This document shows, piece after piece, positions 7,751 through 13,799 of a stretch of 13,799 bases of DNA. Numbering within the stretch: position 1 is the stretch's first letter; every line of letters starts with the position of its first letter. The notes beneath the pieces were generated by a model that was not told the origin of the DNA, did no database searches, and was given only the letters and a program-made list of their open reading frames with translations. Source of the stretch: Anaerolineales bacterium UBA2232 (lineage in GTDB: Bacteria > Chloroflexota > Anaerolineae > UBA2200); assembly GCA_002348045.1 (NCBI GenBank), contig DDYO01000315.1, forward strand, positions 1 to 13,799. The letters are read 5' to 3'. A program made the translations under genes and the position numbers.

Positions 7751-8251
7751 CTAGGGCAGCTTTGCCAGAATGGCAGCAACGTCTTCCAGCTTGTCACGGG
7801 GCGTCAGTCGGATGTCCATCTTGACTCCCGCAGCCTGGATCTCCCGTAGAACTTTGACGTCATCCGGGGTGAGGGCAACGGACTGACTGACTTGCTTGGC
7901 GTTGCCACCTTTGTGTTGCTGCATTCCACCGATGTTGCCGATGTTTATCTCGGTAATCCCGATGTCACCGTTAACGAGGGCCAGGGCATCTGTCGGGTAC
8001 TTGCAGATGATCAAAATTCGATCCCGATCCCATTGGCCCGATTTGGCGGTCTCTATGGTTTGTGCATTGGCCATGATGTCCGTTGGCACTTGCGGTGGTT
8101 TGGTGACGGCCACAATGGTCTTTTGCAGTGGATCGCTCGCAACTTCATCACTGCTGATGACTATTCGTCGAGCAGCCGTCAAACCCATCCACATGGTGGT
8201 GATTTGACCGTGGATCAGTCTGTCATCGACGCGCACTAGCACGATAGGCAT
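7751..8251 (-). CDS. PTS mannose/fructose/sorbose-class EIIB
   Basis: The 166-residue cytoplasmic phosphotransfer protein carries RVDDRLIHGQI at its N-terminus; H14 is the site that takes phosphate from EIIA and gives it to the incoming sugar. The length fits a stand-alone EIIB of this class. The ATG at 8251 has AAGGAG at 8261-8266, 9 bases upstream and within the end of the EIIA gene; the EIIA stop is only 4 bases before this start, so the two are translationally coupled. The open frame continues 42 codons upstream, but that part is only the shadow of the EIIA gene in another frame. Confidence 0.94.
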   Translation of the reverse strand: MPIVLVRVDDRLIHGQITTMWMGLTAARRIVISSDEVASDPLQKTIVAVTKPPQVPTDIMANAQTIETAKSGQWDRDRILIICKYPTDALALVNGDIGITEINIGNIGGMQQHKGGNAKQVSQSVALTPDDVKVLREIQAAGVKMDIRLTPRDKLEDVAAILAKLP

Positions 8252-8255
8252 GGTT

Positions 8256-8711
8256 TTACTCTCCTTCGGATGGAGTTGTGCAGGTTGCTGGAGAACCTTG
8301 TTGAATGGTGGCTTGGCGCAGGATAGCGCCGAGATCGCGAATGCCGGTCTGGCCGGCCTCGATAGCGGTGGCAACAAGCTCCTCCATGCTCATGGTATCG
8401 CGTCCCATGAGAACTTCCAGGAGCATGGGCAGGTTGACGCCCGACAGCAGCTCAAAAGAATGGTCGTCGGCGAGACACCGCATGGCGGTGTTGCCCGGGC
8501 TGCCCCCGAACAAGTCCACGAGGACAAGCACTGCGTTGGTGTCCGACAAACCGGCCTTGGCCTCGAGTATTCTGCGGGGCAGGTCGGAGATAGCGTCTTC
8601 CGGGTGTAGGCCTATGGTGGCGACCGAGTCCTGTTCTCCTGCGATTATTTCGGCCGCGGCAAGTAGCTCATGTCCCAAGTTTCCGTGAGCGACGATAATG
8701 AGACCAATCAA
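8256..8711 (-). CDS. PTS mannose/fructose/sorbose-class EIIA
   Basis: The 151-residue EIIA (mannose class) starts at TTG 8711, with AAGGAG 10 bases upstream. IGLIIVAHGNLG places the phospho-acceptor at H9, and VDLFGGSPGNTAMRC is the second conserved motif of the fold. It takes phosphate from HPr, which is not encoded here. The start overlaps the stop of the EamA gene as TTGA, sharing 3 bases with that stop codon apart from the first T, which indicates coupled translation. The frame runs further upstream to 8831, but those residues have no family similarity and overlap the transporter gene. It is separate from EIIB, whereas many members of the class are fused EIIAB. Confidence 0.93.
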   Translation of the reverse strand: MIGLIIVAHGNLGHELLAAAEIIAGEQDSVATIGLHPEDAISDLPRRILEAKAGLSDTNAVLVLVDLFGGSPGNTAMRCLADDHSFELLSGVNLPMLLEVLMGRDTMSMEELVATAIEAGQTGIRDLGAILRQATIQQGSPATCTTPSEGE

Positions 8712-9697
8712 CGTTGGATTACTCCTTTCGGTGATGCGCCGACAGGATGCGGCGTGGAGCGCCGTTTTCCCTGCGCCTGTCCCCATTGTACCACGAACAC
8801 CCCCACCGTAACAATGAGAATTCCGATCCACATGAGCGGGCTGATCTTTTCACCGAGGAAAATCATGCCGGCGAGAGGCGCCATTACGACTCCCAGCCGA
8901 GTAATCGAAGTACTGATCGCCCACGAAGTCAGGGCAAGGGACTGGGTGATTGCCAACAGTGACATGGCGTTGAACAGACCCGCCACGGCGAGGTCACGAA
9001 CGGCGCTGGCCGGGGATGTCCAGTAGAGCGCCAGTCGGCCCCGTACCAGCAAGGCGACAAACATGCTTACCACGGCGGTGCCCGTGCTCAGTAGCATGGC
9101 GACGAATATATCTGCCCGCTTCCGGAGGGCATAAGTAAGCAGGATGCCCCCAATAGCTGATCCAAACGCTCCGATGAGGGACAGTCCTACCGCCCGCATC
9201 CAATAGGGGGACACGGGGGCTCCTTGAGACTGCCCTCGGGTCAGTACCAGAACACCCACGGTACTGATGATCATGCCGATGAGCATTGGCATGTTAAAGA
9301 CCTCCCGAAGCACCAGGTAGGCCAGAATGCCCCCGAAGATTGCTGATAGAGAGGTCACGGGCGAAGTGATGGCAAGTCCTCCCCACTTGAGCGACTCAAA
9401 ATTCAGCGTGTTGCCGATGGAAAAGATCAGTATTGCCTGGGCAAAGATTGCTGCGATGGGTCGCCAGCCAAGGAACTCGCTACTCCCGGGCATCAGCTGG
9501 TTACGTCGCCGTGGCGTGCTCAGAGTAACGATCGCCGTGACGACGAGCGCCGGCAGGGCTCGGAGGGTGACGGCGATGGCGGGATCGCCTGATCCCGTCG
9601 CTCGCCGAACCAGCAGGCTAATCGCTGTATAATCAAGGACTGAGATCATCGCCCATGTCTCGCCGCGGCGCAGGGCGGCCTGCAAGTGCTTTCTCAT
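8708..9697 (-). CDS. EamA/DMT-superfamily membrane transporter
   Basis: This 329-residue protein has about ten hydrophobic segments in two similar halves, as in EamA (RhaT/YdcZ-like) drug/metabolite transporters. The first half ends near VLREVFNMPMLIGMIISTVGVLVL and the second near FLGEKISPLMWIGILIVTVG; this repeated E-x(6-9)-G-x-x-(I/L)-(I/V) pattern is typical of the family. The C-terminal tail is basic and cytoplasmic. It lies between the AOR gene (33-base gap) and EIIA (4-base overlap), so it belongs to the operon. As the PTS already does uptake, this carrier might export an acid or take up a second substrate; this is inference. Its ribosome binding site is weak, and an internal ATG at 9649 is possible. 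Confidence 0.9.
   Translation of the reverse strand: MRKHLQAALRRGETWAMISVLDYTAISLLVRRATGSGDPAIAVTLRALPALVVTAIVTLSTPRRRNQLMPGSSEFLGWRPIAAIFAQAILIFSIGNTLNFESLKWGGLAITSPVTSLSAIFGGILAYLVLREVFNMPMLIGMIISTVGVLVLTRGQSQGAPVSPYWMRAVGLSLIGAFGSAIGGILLTYALRKRADIFVAMLLSTGTAVVSMFVALLVRGRLALYWTSPASAVRDLAVAGLFNAMSLLAITQSLALTSWAISTSITRLGVVMAPLAGMIFLGEKISPLMWIGILIVTVGVFVVQWGQAQGKRRSTPHPVGASPKGVIQR
8722..8727 (-). promoter_or_regulatory. Ribosome binding site deciding the TTG start of EIIA
   Basis: AAGGAG on the minus strand, 10 bases before TTG 8711, inside the 3' end of the EamA gene. The start it selects puts the conserved IVAHG motif at the usual distance from the N-terminus. Confidence 0.7.
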
Positions 9698-9730
9698 TGG
9701 AGAACCCTGGAGGATGTGAGCGTCATCAAA

Positions 9731-11536
9731 TCACCCGGCCAAGCCTAGATCGTCTGCCTCAGCACTGAGGCCAAGTTCGGCGAGCCGCTCCCGTCGTGCA
9801 ATGCCCTCGCTGTCAAGTCCTCTCGCTCGATAGTACGCTGCCAGAAGGTCCGGGAACGCTGGCGTCTCGGGAAGTTGGGCCAGGACCCGCGATGGCAGCA
9901 CATCCGCCTCCCCGGCGACGCCACAGTGCCTTAGATTAAACACCCGACGGAGATGCCAGATGCGCTGGCCCGCAGCCATCAATTCCTGTTCATTATAGGC
10001 GTGTCCCGTAGCAGCGTGGAGAACGGCTGCGGCGTCCGCATTAGACAGCGGACCCACCGTGAAGCTGCACCACACCGCTGAACCATTGACCATGGCGCGG
10101 TCCACTGACGCAGCGATGGCAGCCGCGCGCTCATCGATGGTAATACCGTCCTTGTGAACGCTCCCTCCCTCGTTATGCGACGCCCCTCTAGCCCCACTCG
10201 CGTAGGAGATCTCGAGGCCGCGCATCGCCCGGGGATGGTGCATCGCCAGTTCCAGTCCCTTGACCTGAATGGCCAGGTTCTCGCCCTTGCCGAGCTGTGC
10301 AGCCGCTGACCGGCTGCCTCCCGCCAAGAGCTGTCCGATGCCTTCTCGGTGCGCAATGCGCTCGATGAGTTCCACCAACATCCGACCATCGCCCCAGCGC
10401 AGCTGGAGCCCGTCAGTGTCGGCGGCACTGAGCAACCCCTGCTCAAAGGCCTCTATCGCCCAGGCGATGGTGCCGCCGCAAGAAATGGTGTCCAAACCGA
10501 AGCGATTGCACAGCTCATTGGCCTTGCATAGGGCCCGTACATCCTCTATCATGAGCATTGCGCCCAGTGCTCCCACGGTCTCATACTCTGGTCCAGCACT
10601 ACGGGGCACGCTCCAACCGTTGCTGTCCACCTCCACCAGCCGGCGGCAGGCGATGGGACAACGAAAGCAGGATGTGCGGCCGACTACCAAGCCGGCTTCA
10701 TCCATGGCTTGTCCCGTGATGTTCTGGGCGGGGGCTGTCCATTCCTTGGTCTCGATGGCCCAGTTCTTGACCGGCACGTCGTTCAGTTGAACGGCCAGAC
10801 CAGTGCCCCAGGCAGTACCGCCAGCCTTGAGGGTGCCTACCCACCAATCCTTTTCGTAGGCTGCCAGAAGCCGATTCCGGAGCTCGGCCAGAGCCTCTTC
10901 ATCAAAGGCGGGTGCGGTGCCGCTTCCGATGGCCACCACCGCTTTCAAGCGCTTGGAGCCCATGACCGCTCCCAGACCGCACCTTCCAGCGACGTCACCG
11001 CCTCCATGGTTGATGGCTGCAAAGGAGACAAGGTTTTCTCCTGCCTGTCCGATGCTGGCGACCTGAGCCCTCGTGCCGTGAGTCGCTTTCAGGCGAGCTT
11101 CAGTTTCATAGGTGTCCAGACCCCAGAGGCTGGAGGCGTCTTGTACCGTGATGCCGTCCTGGGCTAAGACAACGTAGCACGGTGTCGAGGAGATTCCATT
11201 GACCAGCAGTCCGTCGTAGCCCGCTGCCTTGATGGCCTGCCCCAAGTGACCGCCCATGCTCGATTCACCCCAGCCGTTGGTTAGGGGAGAGCGCGCGCAT
11301 ACGCTGACGCGGCCAACTCCGGGAAAGTTCATGCCGGTCACCGGTCCGGTCATCATGGCCAGGATGTTGCCTTCGGAGAGAGGCGGAATACCAGGCCTGA
11401 GGTGGTGATAGAGAAGGTGCGCATTCAGTCCGACACCGCCAATGCAGTCACGGTAAGTCTGTGCGGAGGGCTCAATGCTGCTGATCTTGCCACTGGTCAA
11501 ATCAACTACGGCGATCTTGCCTGTCCAACCGTTCAA
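9731..11536 (-). CDS. Aldehyde:ferredoxin oxidoreductase (AOR family, tungsten-bis-pterin enzyme)
   Basis: The enzyme oxidises an aldehyde plus water to a carboxylic acid and reduces ferredoxin; the family is oxygen-sensitive and cytoplasmic. Family motifs in order are NGWTGKIAVVDLTSGK at the start, GGHLGQAIKAAGYDGL, the pterin-binding GRCGLGAVMGSKRLKAVV from residue 184, EYETVGALGA, and DTISCGGTIAWA. The [4Fe-4S] ligands are C290, C293, C297 (CFRCPIAC) and C490 (VWCSF), nearly the spacing of the Pyrococcus enzyme (288, 291, 295, 494). I chose TTG 11536 since GGAGG lies 4 bases upstream and the protein then starts where family members start, at 601 residues. The frame continues to ATG 11575 and GTG 11590, the latter overlapping the GntR stop. 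Near the end FNLRHCG has an extra Cys where relatives often have FNxREG. It is the first metabolic gene after the regulator. Confidence 0.94.
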   Translation of the reverse strand: MNGWTGKIAVVDLTSGKISSIEPSAQTYRDCIGGVGLNAHLLYHHLRPGIPPLSEGNILAMMTGPVTGMNFPGVGRVSVCARSPLTNGWGESSMGGHLGQAIKAAGYDGLLVNGISSTPCYVVLAQDGITVQDASSLWGLDTYETEARLKATHGTRAQVASIGQAGENLVSFAAINHGGGDVAGRCGLGAVMGSKRLKAVVAIGSGTAPAFDEEALAELRNRLLAAYEKDWWVGTLKAGGTAWGTGLAVQLNDVPVKNWAIETKEWTAPAQNITGQAMDEAGLVVGRTSCFRCPIACRRLVEVDSNGWSVPRSAGPEYETVGALGAMLMIEDVRALCKANELCNRFGLDTISCGGTIAWAIEAFEQGLLSAADTDGLQLRWGDGRMLVELIERIAHREGIGQLLAGGSRSAAAQLGKGENLAIQVKGLELAMHHPRAMRGLEISYASGARGASHNEGGSVHKDGITIDERAAAIAASVDRAMVNGSAVWCSFTVGPLSNADAAAVLHAATGHAYNEQELMAAGQRIWHLRRVFNLRHCGVAGEADVLPSRVLAQLPETPAFPDLLAAYYRARGLDSEGIARRERLAELGLSAEADDLGLAG

Positions 11537-11540
11537 GGTG

Positions 11541-11545
11541 CCTCC
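11541..11545 (-). promoter_or_regulatory. Ribosome binding site favouring the TTG start of AOR
   Basis: GGAGG on the minus strand, 4 bases before TTG 11536. The spacing is short but the match is strong; the upstream ATG 11575 and GTG 11590 have no comparable site. Confidence 0.5.
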
Positions 11546-11586
11546 AGTTCGATGGTCGAGGATATTTTGCCTCATAGGCTCGTGGC

Positions 11587-12330
11587 TCACTGCCAGTGAG
11601 AGACGTCGAGGCTCAACTGCAGCGACAGGGCGTCGCCGCGGTAGGTGCTTCGAGAGAATTCGATCATACCACCGTGCTCAAGATAAGTCCTTCTTTCCAG
11701 ATAAAGAACCGGAGCGCCCTCGTCAATCGTCAAGAGGGCCGCATCTTCAGGAGTAGCCGCGCGTGCCTGGATCGTCTGTTGGACACGATCGGCATCGAGA
11801 TGGTAGCGACTGCGGATTGCGTCGACGACTGAGCCCTCGAGCGGCAAGTCGGCATCCAAGAGGCCCGGGCAGAGTCGGTGGGGAAAGTACATAGTGTGGT
11901 GGGCGATCGGCGTGTCGTCAAGGCAGCGGAGGCGAGCAATCAGGACAAGGTCTTCGGGTACGTGAAAGCCAAAGGTTGCCATCAGTTCGCCCTCTCCGAG
12001 AATGAGCTCCTTGTGCAGCAACCGGGCGCGAACGGAGCTGGGCAGCGTGACCAACAACTCGCTGTATCCGGTGAGAGTAAAGACCAGCTGGAGCTCTGAC
12101 TTGGGGGGGGACACGAAAACGCCCTTGCCAGGTCGGCTGTAGACAAGGCCTTCTTGTGCCAGAAGACTCAGCGCGTGGCGTATGGTCATGCGGCTGACGC
12201 TCCATGCTTCCGAGAGCTCGCGCTCAGATGGGAGCTTTTGCAGGGGGCGAAGCTCTCCCGACCCGATCCGCGAACGGATGTGGGATCTGAGCTGTTCGTA
12301 CAGGGGCAGGGTAGGGTCAACCGAGCTCAC
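11587..12330 (-). CDS. GntR-family transcriptional regulator with UTRA ligand domain (HutC/DasR subfamily)
   Basis: The 247-residue protein has a winged helix at about residues 8-75 (LPLYEQLRSHI, LPSERELSEAWSVSRMTIRHAL, EGLVYSRPGKGVFV) and a UTRA effector-binding domain at about 95-240 (IARLRCLDDTPIAHHTMYFP, PVLYLERRTYL, IEFSRSTYRGD). The GTG at 12330 has GAGGAG 5 bases upstream and gives the usual length; the frame continues 65 codons further, but that part crosses the promoter and operator and looks non-coding. UTRA domains usually bind a sugar phosphate or other operon metabolite and release the repressor from DNA. The operator-like palindrome at 12383-12400 in its own leader suggests that it represses itself and the whole operon. 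The AOR frame begins at the overlap with its stop. Confidence 0.93.
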   Translation of the reverse strand: MSSVDPTLPLYEQLRSHIRSRIGSGELRPLQKLPSERELSEAWSVSRMTIRHALSLLAQEGLVYSRPGKGVFVSPPKSELQLVFTLTGYSELLVTLPSSVRARLLHKELILGEGELMATFGFHVPEDLVLIARLRCLDDTPIAHHTMYFPHRLCPGLLDADLPLEGSVVDAIRSRYHLDADRVQQTIQARAATPEDAALLTIDEGAPVLYLERRTYLEHGGMIEFSRSTYRGDALSLQLSLDVSHWQ

Positions 12331-12335
12331 GACGA

Positions 12336-12341
12336 CTCCTC
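12336..12341 (-). promoter_or_regulatory. Ribosome binding site for the GntR regulator
   Basis: GAGGAG on the minus strand, 5 bases before GTG 12330. It decides against the longer open frame to 12525. Confidence 0.75.
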
Positions 12342-12382
12342 GAGCGCACTTTGCTTCCCCTCTTGCGACCACGACCGATAAA

Positions 12383-12400
12383 GACTGGTCTAGACCAGTC
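12383..12400. promoter_or_regulatory. Palindromic GntR-type operator
   Basis: GACTGGTCTAGACCAGTC is a perfect 18-bp palindrome. Its core TGGTCTAGACCA is, from family knowledge, the type of site bound by NagR/DasR (HutC subfamily) regulators. It begins 9 bases downstream of the -10 hexamer, so it covers roughly +3 to +21 of the expected transcript and would block initiation or early elongation. It lies 52 bases in front of the regulator's start codon. Confidence 0.82.
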
Positions 12401-12409
12401 ATCACAGCC

Positions 12410-12438
12410 AATGTAGCATATGTGGGTCTGTTTGTCAA
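12410..12438 (-). promoter_or_regulatory. Sigma-70-type promoter of the sugar operon
   Basis: On the minus strand TTGACA (12433-12438) is a perfect -35 box; after 17 bases comes TACATT (12410-12415) as -10 box. Transcription would start near 12403, directly at the palindromic operator. The stop codon of the upstream helicase gene (12435-12437) lies inside the -35 box. Confidence 0.75.
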
Positions 12439-13799
12439 GTATCTGACGCCAGTACGCGCAAGAGCCGCCCCACGCGTTGCTTTGCGCCACCATGCAGACC
12501 GGGTGGTCCAGTGCAGGCTGGACACCCCTCACGACAGTGACAACGGGCGATCCAGTCACGGCAGGCAGCGATCAGCTGGGTGTGCAGGGTGTACAGGTGG
12601 CTGCTGAAGCCGAGTCCACCTGGCGCAGTGTCGTAGAGCATGACAGTTGGGGCTCGAAAAATCGGCGGCTCCAGGTCAACCAGGGTTCCCAGGTCTCTGG
12701 CGTCGCACATGACGTGGAGAGGGGCGAGCGACCTGAGAAGATGGGCGAAACCGTCCAGGGTGCCCTGGAGCGCAACTGCGGCTTCGGCACTGTGATGGCA
12801 GAGTGGACACAGGGTGACCAGGTTGTTAAGGTCGTTGGCGGCCAGGTGTGTAGTGTTCATCCCCGGACGGTAGTCGAACGTTCGAAAGGGTGCTATGTGG
12901 TGGACGTCGTGCTGACGGCTGGTGGATTCGGCCGCACCGCAGCGGGTGCAGCGGTAGTGGTCTCTCTCGCGAGCCCGGTCGCGCTGTTCGGCCCAGTTTG
13001 GGCCATACGACAAGATGGGGGCTATGGTCCAATCGCCTTGGTCGCGAAGGAAGTTGACAGTGCTTTCGCCCAGGCAGATCCAGTAGGCAGCGGTCTGCAG
13101 CAGCTGCTCCGGCAATTCGAGAGGCATCAACAAGAGCTCCTCATGGGTGTACCAGGCCAACTGGCGGAATGAGGTCACGCGCACCTGGATGCTGACCTCT
13201 CCCTGTGCTCGCCGGGCATTGTCCCCCGATATGCGGTCCGCCTCTCGCACTGAAGCTAGCTTGGCGACCGATCGTGCCTCAGTAAAGTAGTGTCCGGAGG
13301 CGGGCTCCACGAGGGCTTCGCGGCGCCTCCAGTCGAGCTGCCGGACAGAATATGGCTCTCCCTCATGCAGGTAGACGGCCCCCGGGTGAACGAGGCGCGG
13401 AGCGCTAGGACCATCGATGGTGGCGATGGGAGCACGCCCTGATTCAGTGACCACGGCGAAGGTTTCCGAGCCTGCGGCCCGCAAGGAGGTCTGCGTCGCC
13501 GGGTAGGTAGCGCTGCTCCAATACCAGCGGTCATGAGAATGCCGGAGAACTCCATCGGCTTTCGCCAAATCTTGCAGGAGGTCAGGGCTGCGACCGGTCG
13601 TAGCGAGCGGTTCACTGTCAGCAATCGGGATCTCAAATGCAGCGCACTGCAGGTGTGACCTCAGTAGATAGGGATTGTCGGGATAGACAACCGCCTTTTC
13701 CGGCGAGCGAGCCAGCAGGAACTCGGGGTGCGCTAGGAGGTACTGGTCAAGAGGCCCAGGTCCACCTACCACGACGGCCAGCGAGCCGTCGCAGCGCCT
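12435..13799 (-). CDS. DEAD/DEAH-box helicase with DUF1998/MZB domain and inserted HNH domain, C-terminal part
   Basis: The frame is open to the window edge, so the N-terminal helicase motors lie outside; 454 residues are visible. The first residues (RCDGSLAVVVGG, then DPLDQYL-like PGPLDQYLLAHPEFL and PDNPYLLRSHLQCAAFEIP) match the end of the helicase core of YprA/MrfA-like proteins. VTSFRQLAWYTHEELL and LPEQLLQTAAYWI start the DUF1998 region. Residues about 265-336 form a zinc-type HNH domain: YGPNW, C284/C287, H300/H301, N326, C331/C334, H335. The helicase-associated part then resumes with FAHLLRSLAPLHVMCDARDLG and TVMLYDTAPGGLGF, ending in C420, C422, C426 and C429, the MZB zinc site. MrfA-type helicases act in DNA repair and relatives occur in phage defence; the role here is open. 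Confidence 0.86.
   Translation of the reverse strand, partial: RRCDGSLAVVVGGPGPLDQYLLAHPEFLLARSPEKAVVYPDNPYLLRSHLQCAAFEIPIADSEPLATTGRSPDLLQDLAKADGVLRHSHDRWYWSSATYPATQTSLRAAGSETFAVVTESGRAPIATIDGPSAPRLVHPGAVYLHEGEPYSVRQLDWRRREALVEPASGHYFTEARSVAKLASVREADRISGDNARRAQGEVSIQVRVTSFRQLAWYTHEELLLMPLELPEQLLQTAAYWICLGESTVNFLRDQGDWTIAPILSYGPNWAEQRDRARERDHYRCTRCGAAESTSRQHDVHHIAPFRTFDYRPGMNTTHLAANDLNNLVTLCPLCHHSAEAAVALQGTLDGFAHLLRSLAPLHVMCDARDLGTLVDLEPPIFRAPTVMLYDTAPGGLGFSSHLYTLHTQLIAACRDWIARCHCREGCPACTGPPGLHGGAKQRVGRLLRVLASDT
12780..13010 (-). other. HNH nuclease-like domain inserted in the helicase DUF1998 region
   Basis: Within the helicase reading frame, YGPNWAEQRDRARERDHYRC opens a complete HNH fold: two CxxC zinc pairs (C284/C287 and C331/C334), DVHH with H300/H301, and NNLVTLCPLCH with N326 and H335. 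All residues expected for metal binding and catalysis are present, so the domain is not visibly dead. The flanking helicase-associated sequence continues on both sides, which shows an insertion rather than a terminal fusion. Confidence 0.8.

Noticed and set aside
8712..8831. 40-codon N-terminal extension of EIIA
   Set aside because: It overlaps the coding end of the EamA gene, and EIIA proteins begin just before the IVAHG motif, which TTG 8711 with AAGGAG provides.
10269..10790. 173-codon plus-strand frame opposite the AOR gene
   Set aside because: The AOR frame carries all family motifs here, including the cluster cysteines; the opposite Ser-rich frame is a by-product.
12101..12111. Run of eight G bases inside the GntR gene as a possible sequencing error
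   Set aside because: The reading frame stays intact across it, with the winged helix before and UTRA domain after in the same frame.
3771..12330. Calling the operon an N-acetylglucosamine pathway because of the DasR-like operator
   Set aside because: No deacetylase, deaminase or amino sugar isomerase is present, and operator cores are shared among regulators with different ligands.
12331..12525. 65-codon N-terminal extension of the GntR regulator
   Set aside because: It would cross the operator, promoter and the end of the helicase gene, has no family similarity, and GTG 12330 has a much better ribosome binding site.

Overview
This is a stretch of GC-rich bacterial chromosome, gene-dense and without any RNA gene, insertion sequence or CRISPR array that I can see. 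It uses strong AGGAGG-type ribosome binding sites and many GTG and TTG starts. The combination of a PdtaS/PdtaR-type two-component pair with ANTAR output, a membrane-anchored penicillin acylase relative, a mannose-class PTS, a tungsten-type aldehyde:ferredoxin oxidoreductase and a DUF1998 helicase suggests an anaerobic or facultative member of the Chloroflexota or a high-GC Firmicutes lineage. That placement is inference and not secure.

Left part (1-3630, + strand). The window opens at the phospho-acceptor histidine of a HisKA_2-type sensor kinase. It is followed after 12 bases by its likely partner, a response regulator with a receiver domain and an RNA-binding ANTAR domain. A penicillin acylase family Ntn-hydrolase with an N-terminal membrane anchor follows 60 bases later. 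A perfect 13-bp hairpin at 3708-3742 lies between this gene and the convergent operon and probably terminates both.

Central part (3771-12330, - strand). This is one long gene set, read right to left: GntR/UTRA regulator, aldehyde:ferredoxin oxidoreductase (AOR), EamA-family transporter, PTS EIIA, EIIB, a fused EIIC-EIID, a DhnA/LacD-type class I aldolase, and a zinc-dependent MDR dehydrogenase. Most junctions overlap or lie a few bases apart. Two wider gaps, after EIIB and after EIIC-EIID, each hold a strong hairpin. Just upstream of the regulator is a good sigma-70-like promoter (TTGACA, 17 bases, TACATT), followed at once by the perfect palindrome GACTGGTCTAGACCAGTC, which resembles known NagR/DasR-type operators. 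The same core with two changed central bases recurs inside the 32-bp palindrome in front of the aldolase. I read this as an autoregulated sugar operon: PTS uptake with phosphorylation, oxidation or reduction by the dehydrogenase, aldol cleavage, and oxidation of an aldehyde to an acid by AOR with ferredoxin as acceptor. The substrate is unknown. No kinase, deacetylase or deaminase is in the window.

Right edge (12435-13799, - strand). This is the C-terminal part of a DEAD/DEAH-box helicase with a DUF1998/MZB zinc module. A complete zinc-type HNH nuclease-like domain is inserted in it. Its stop codon overlaps the -35 box of the sugar operon promoter.

The most interesting items are the tungsten-enzyme/PTS operon with two matching palindromes, the EIIC-EIID fusion, and the HNH insertion in the helicase.
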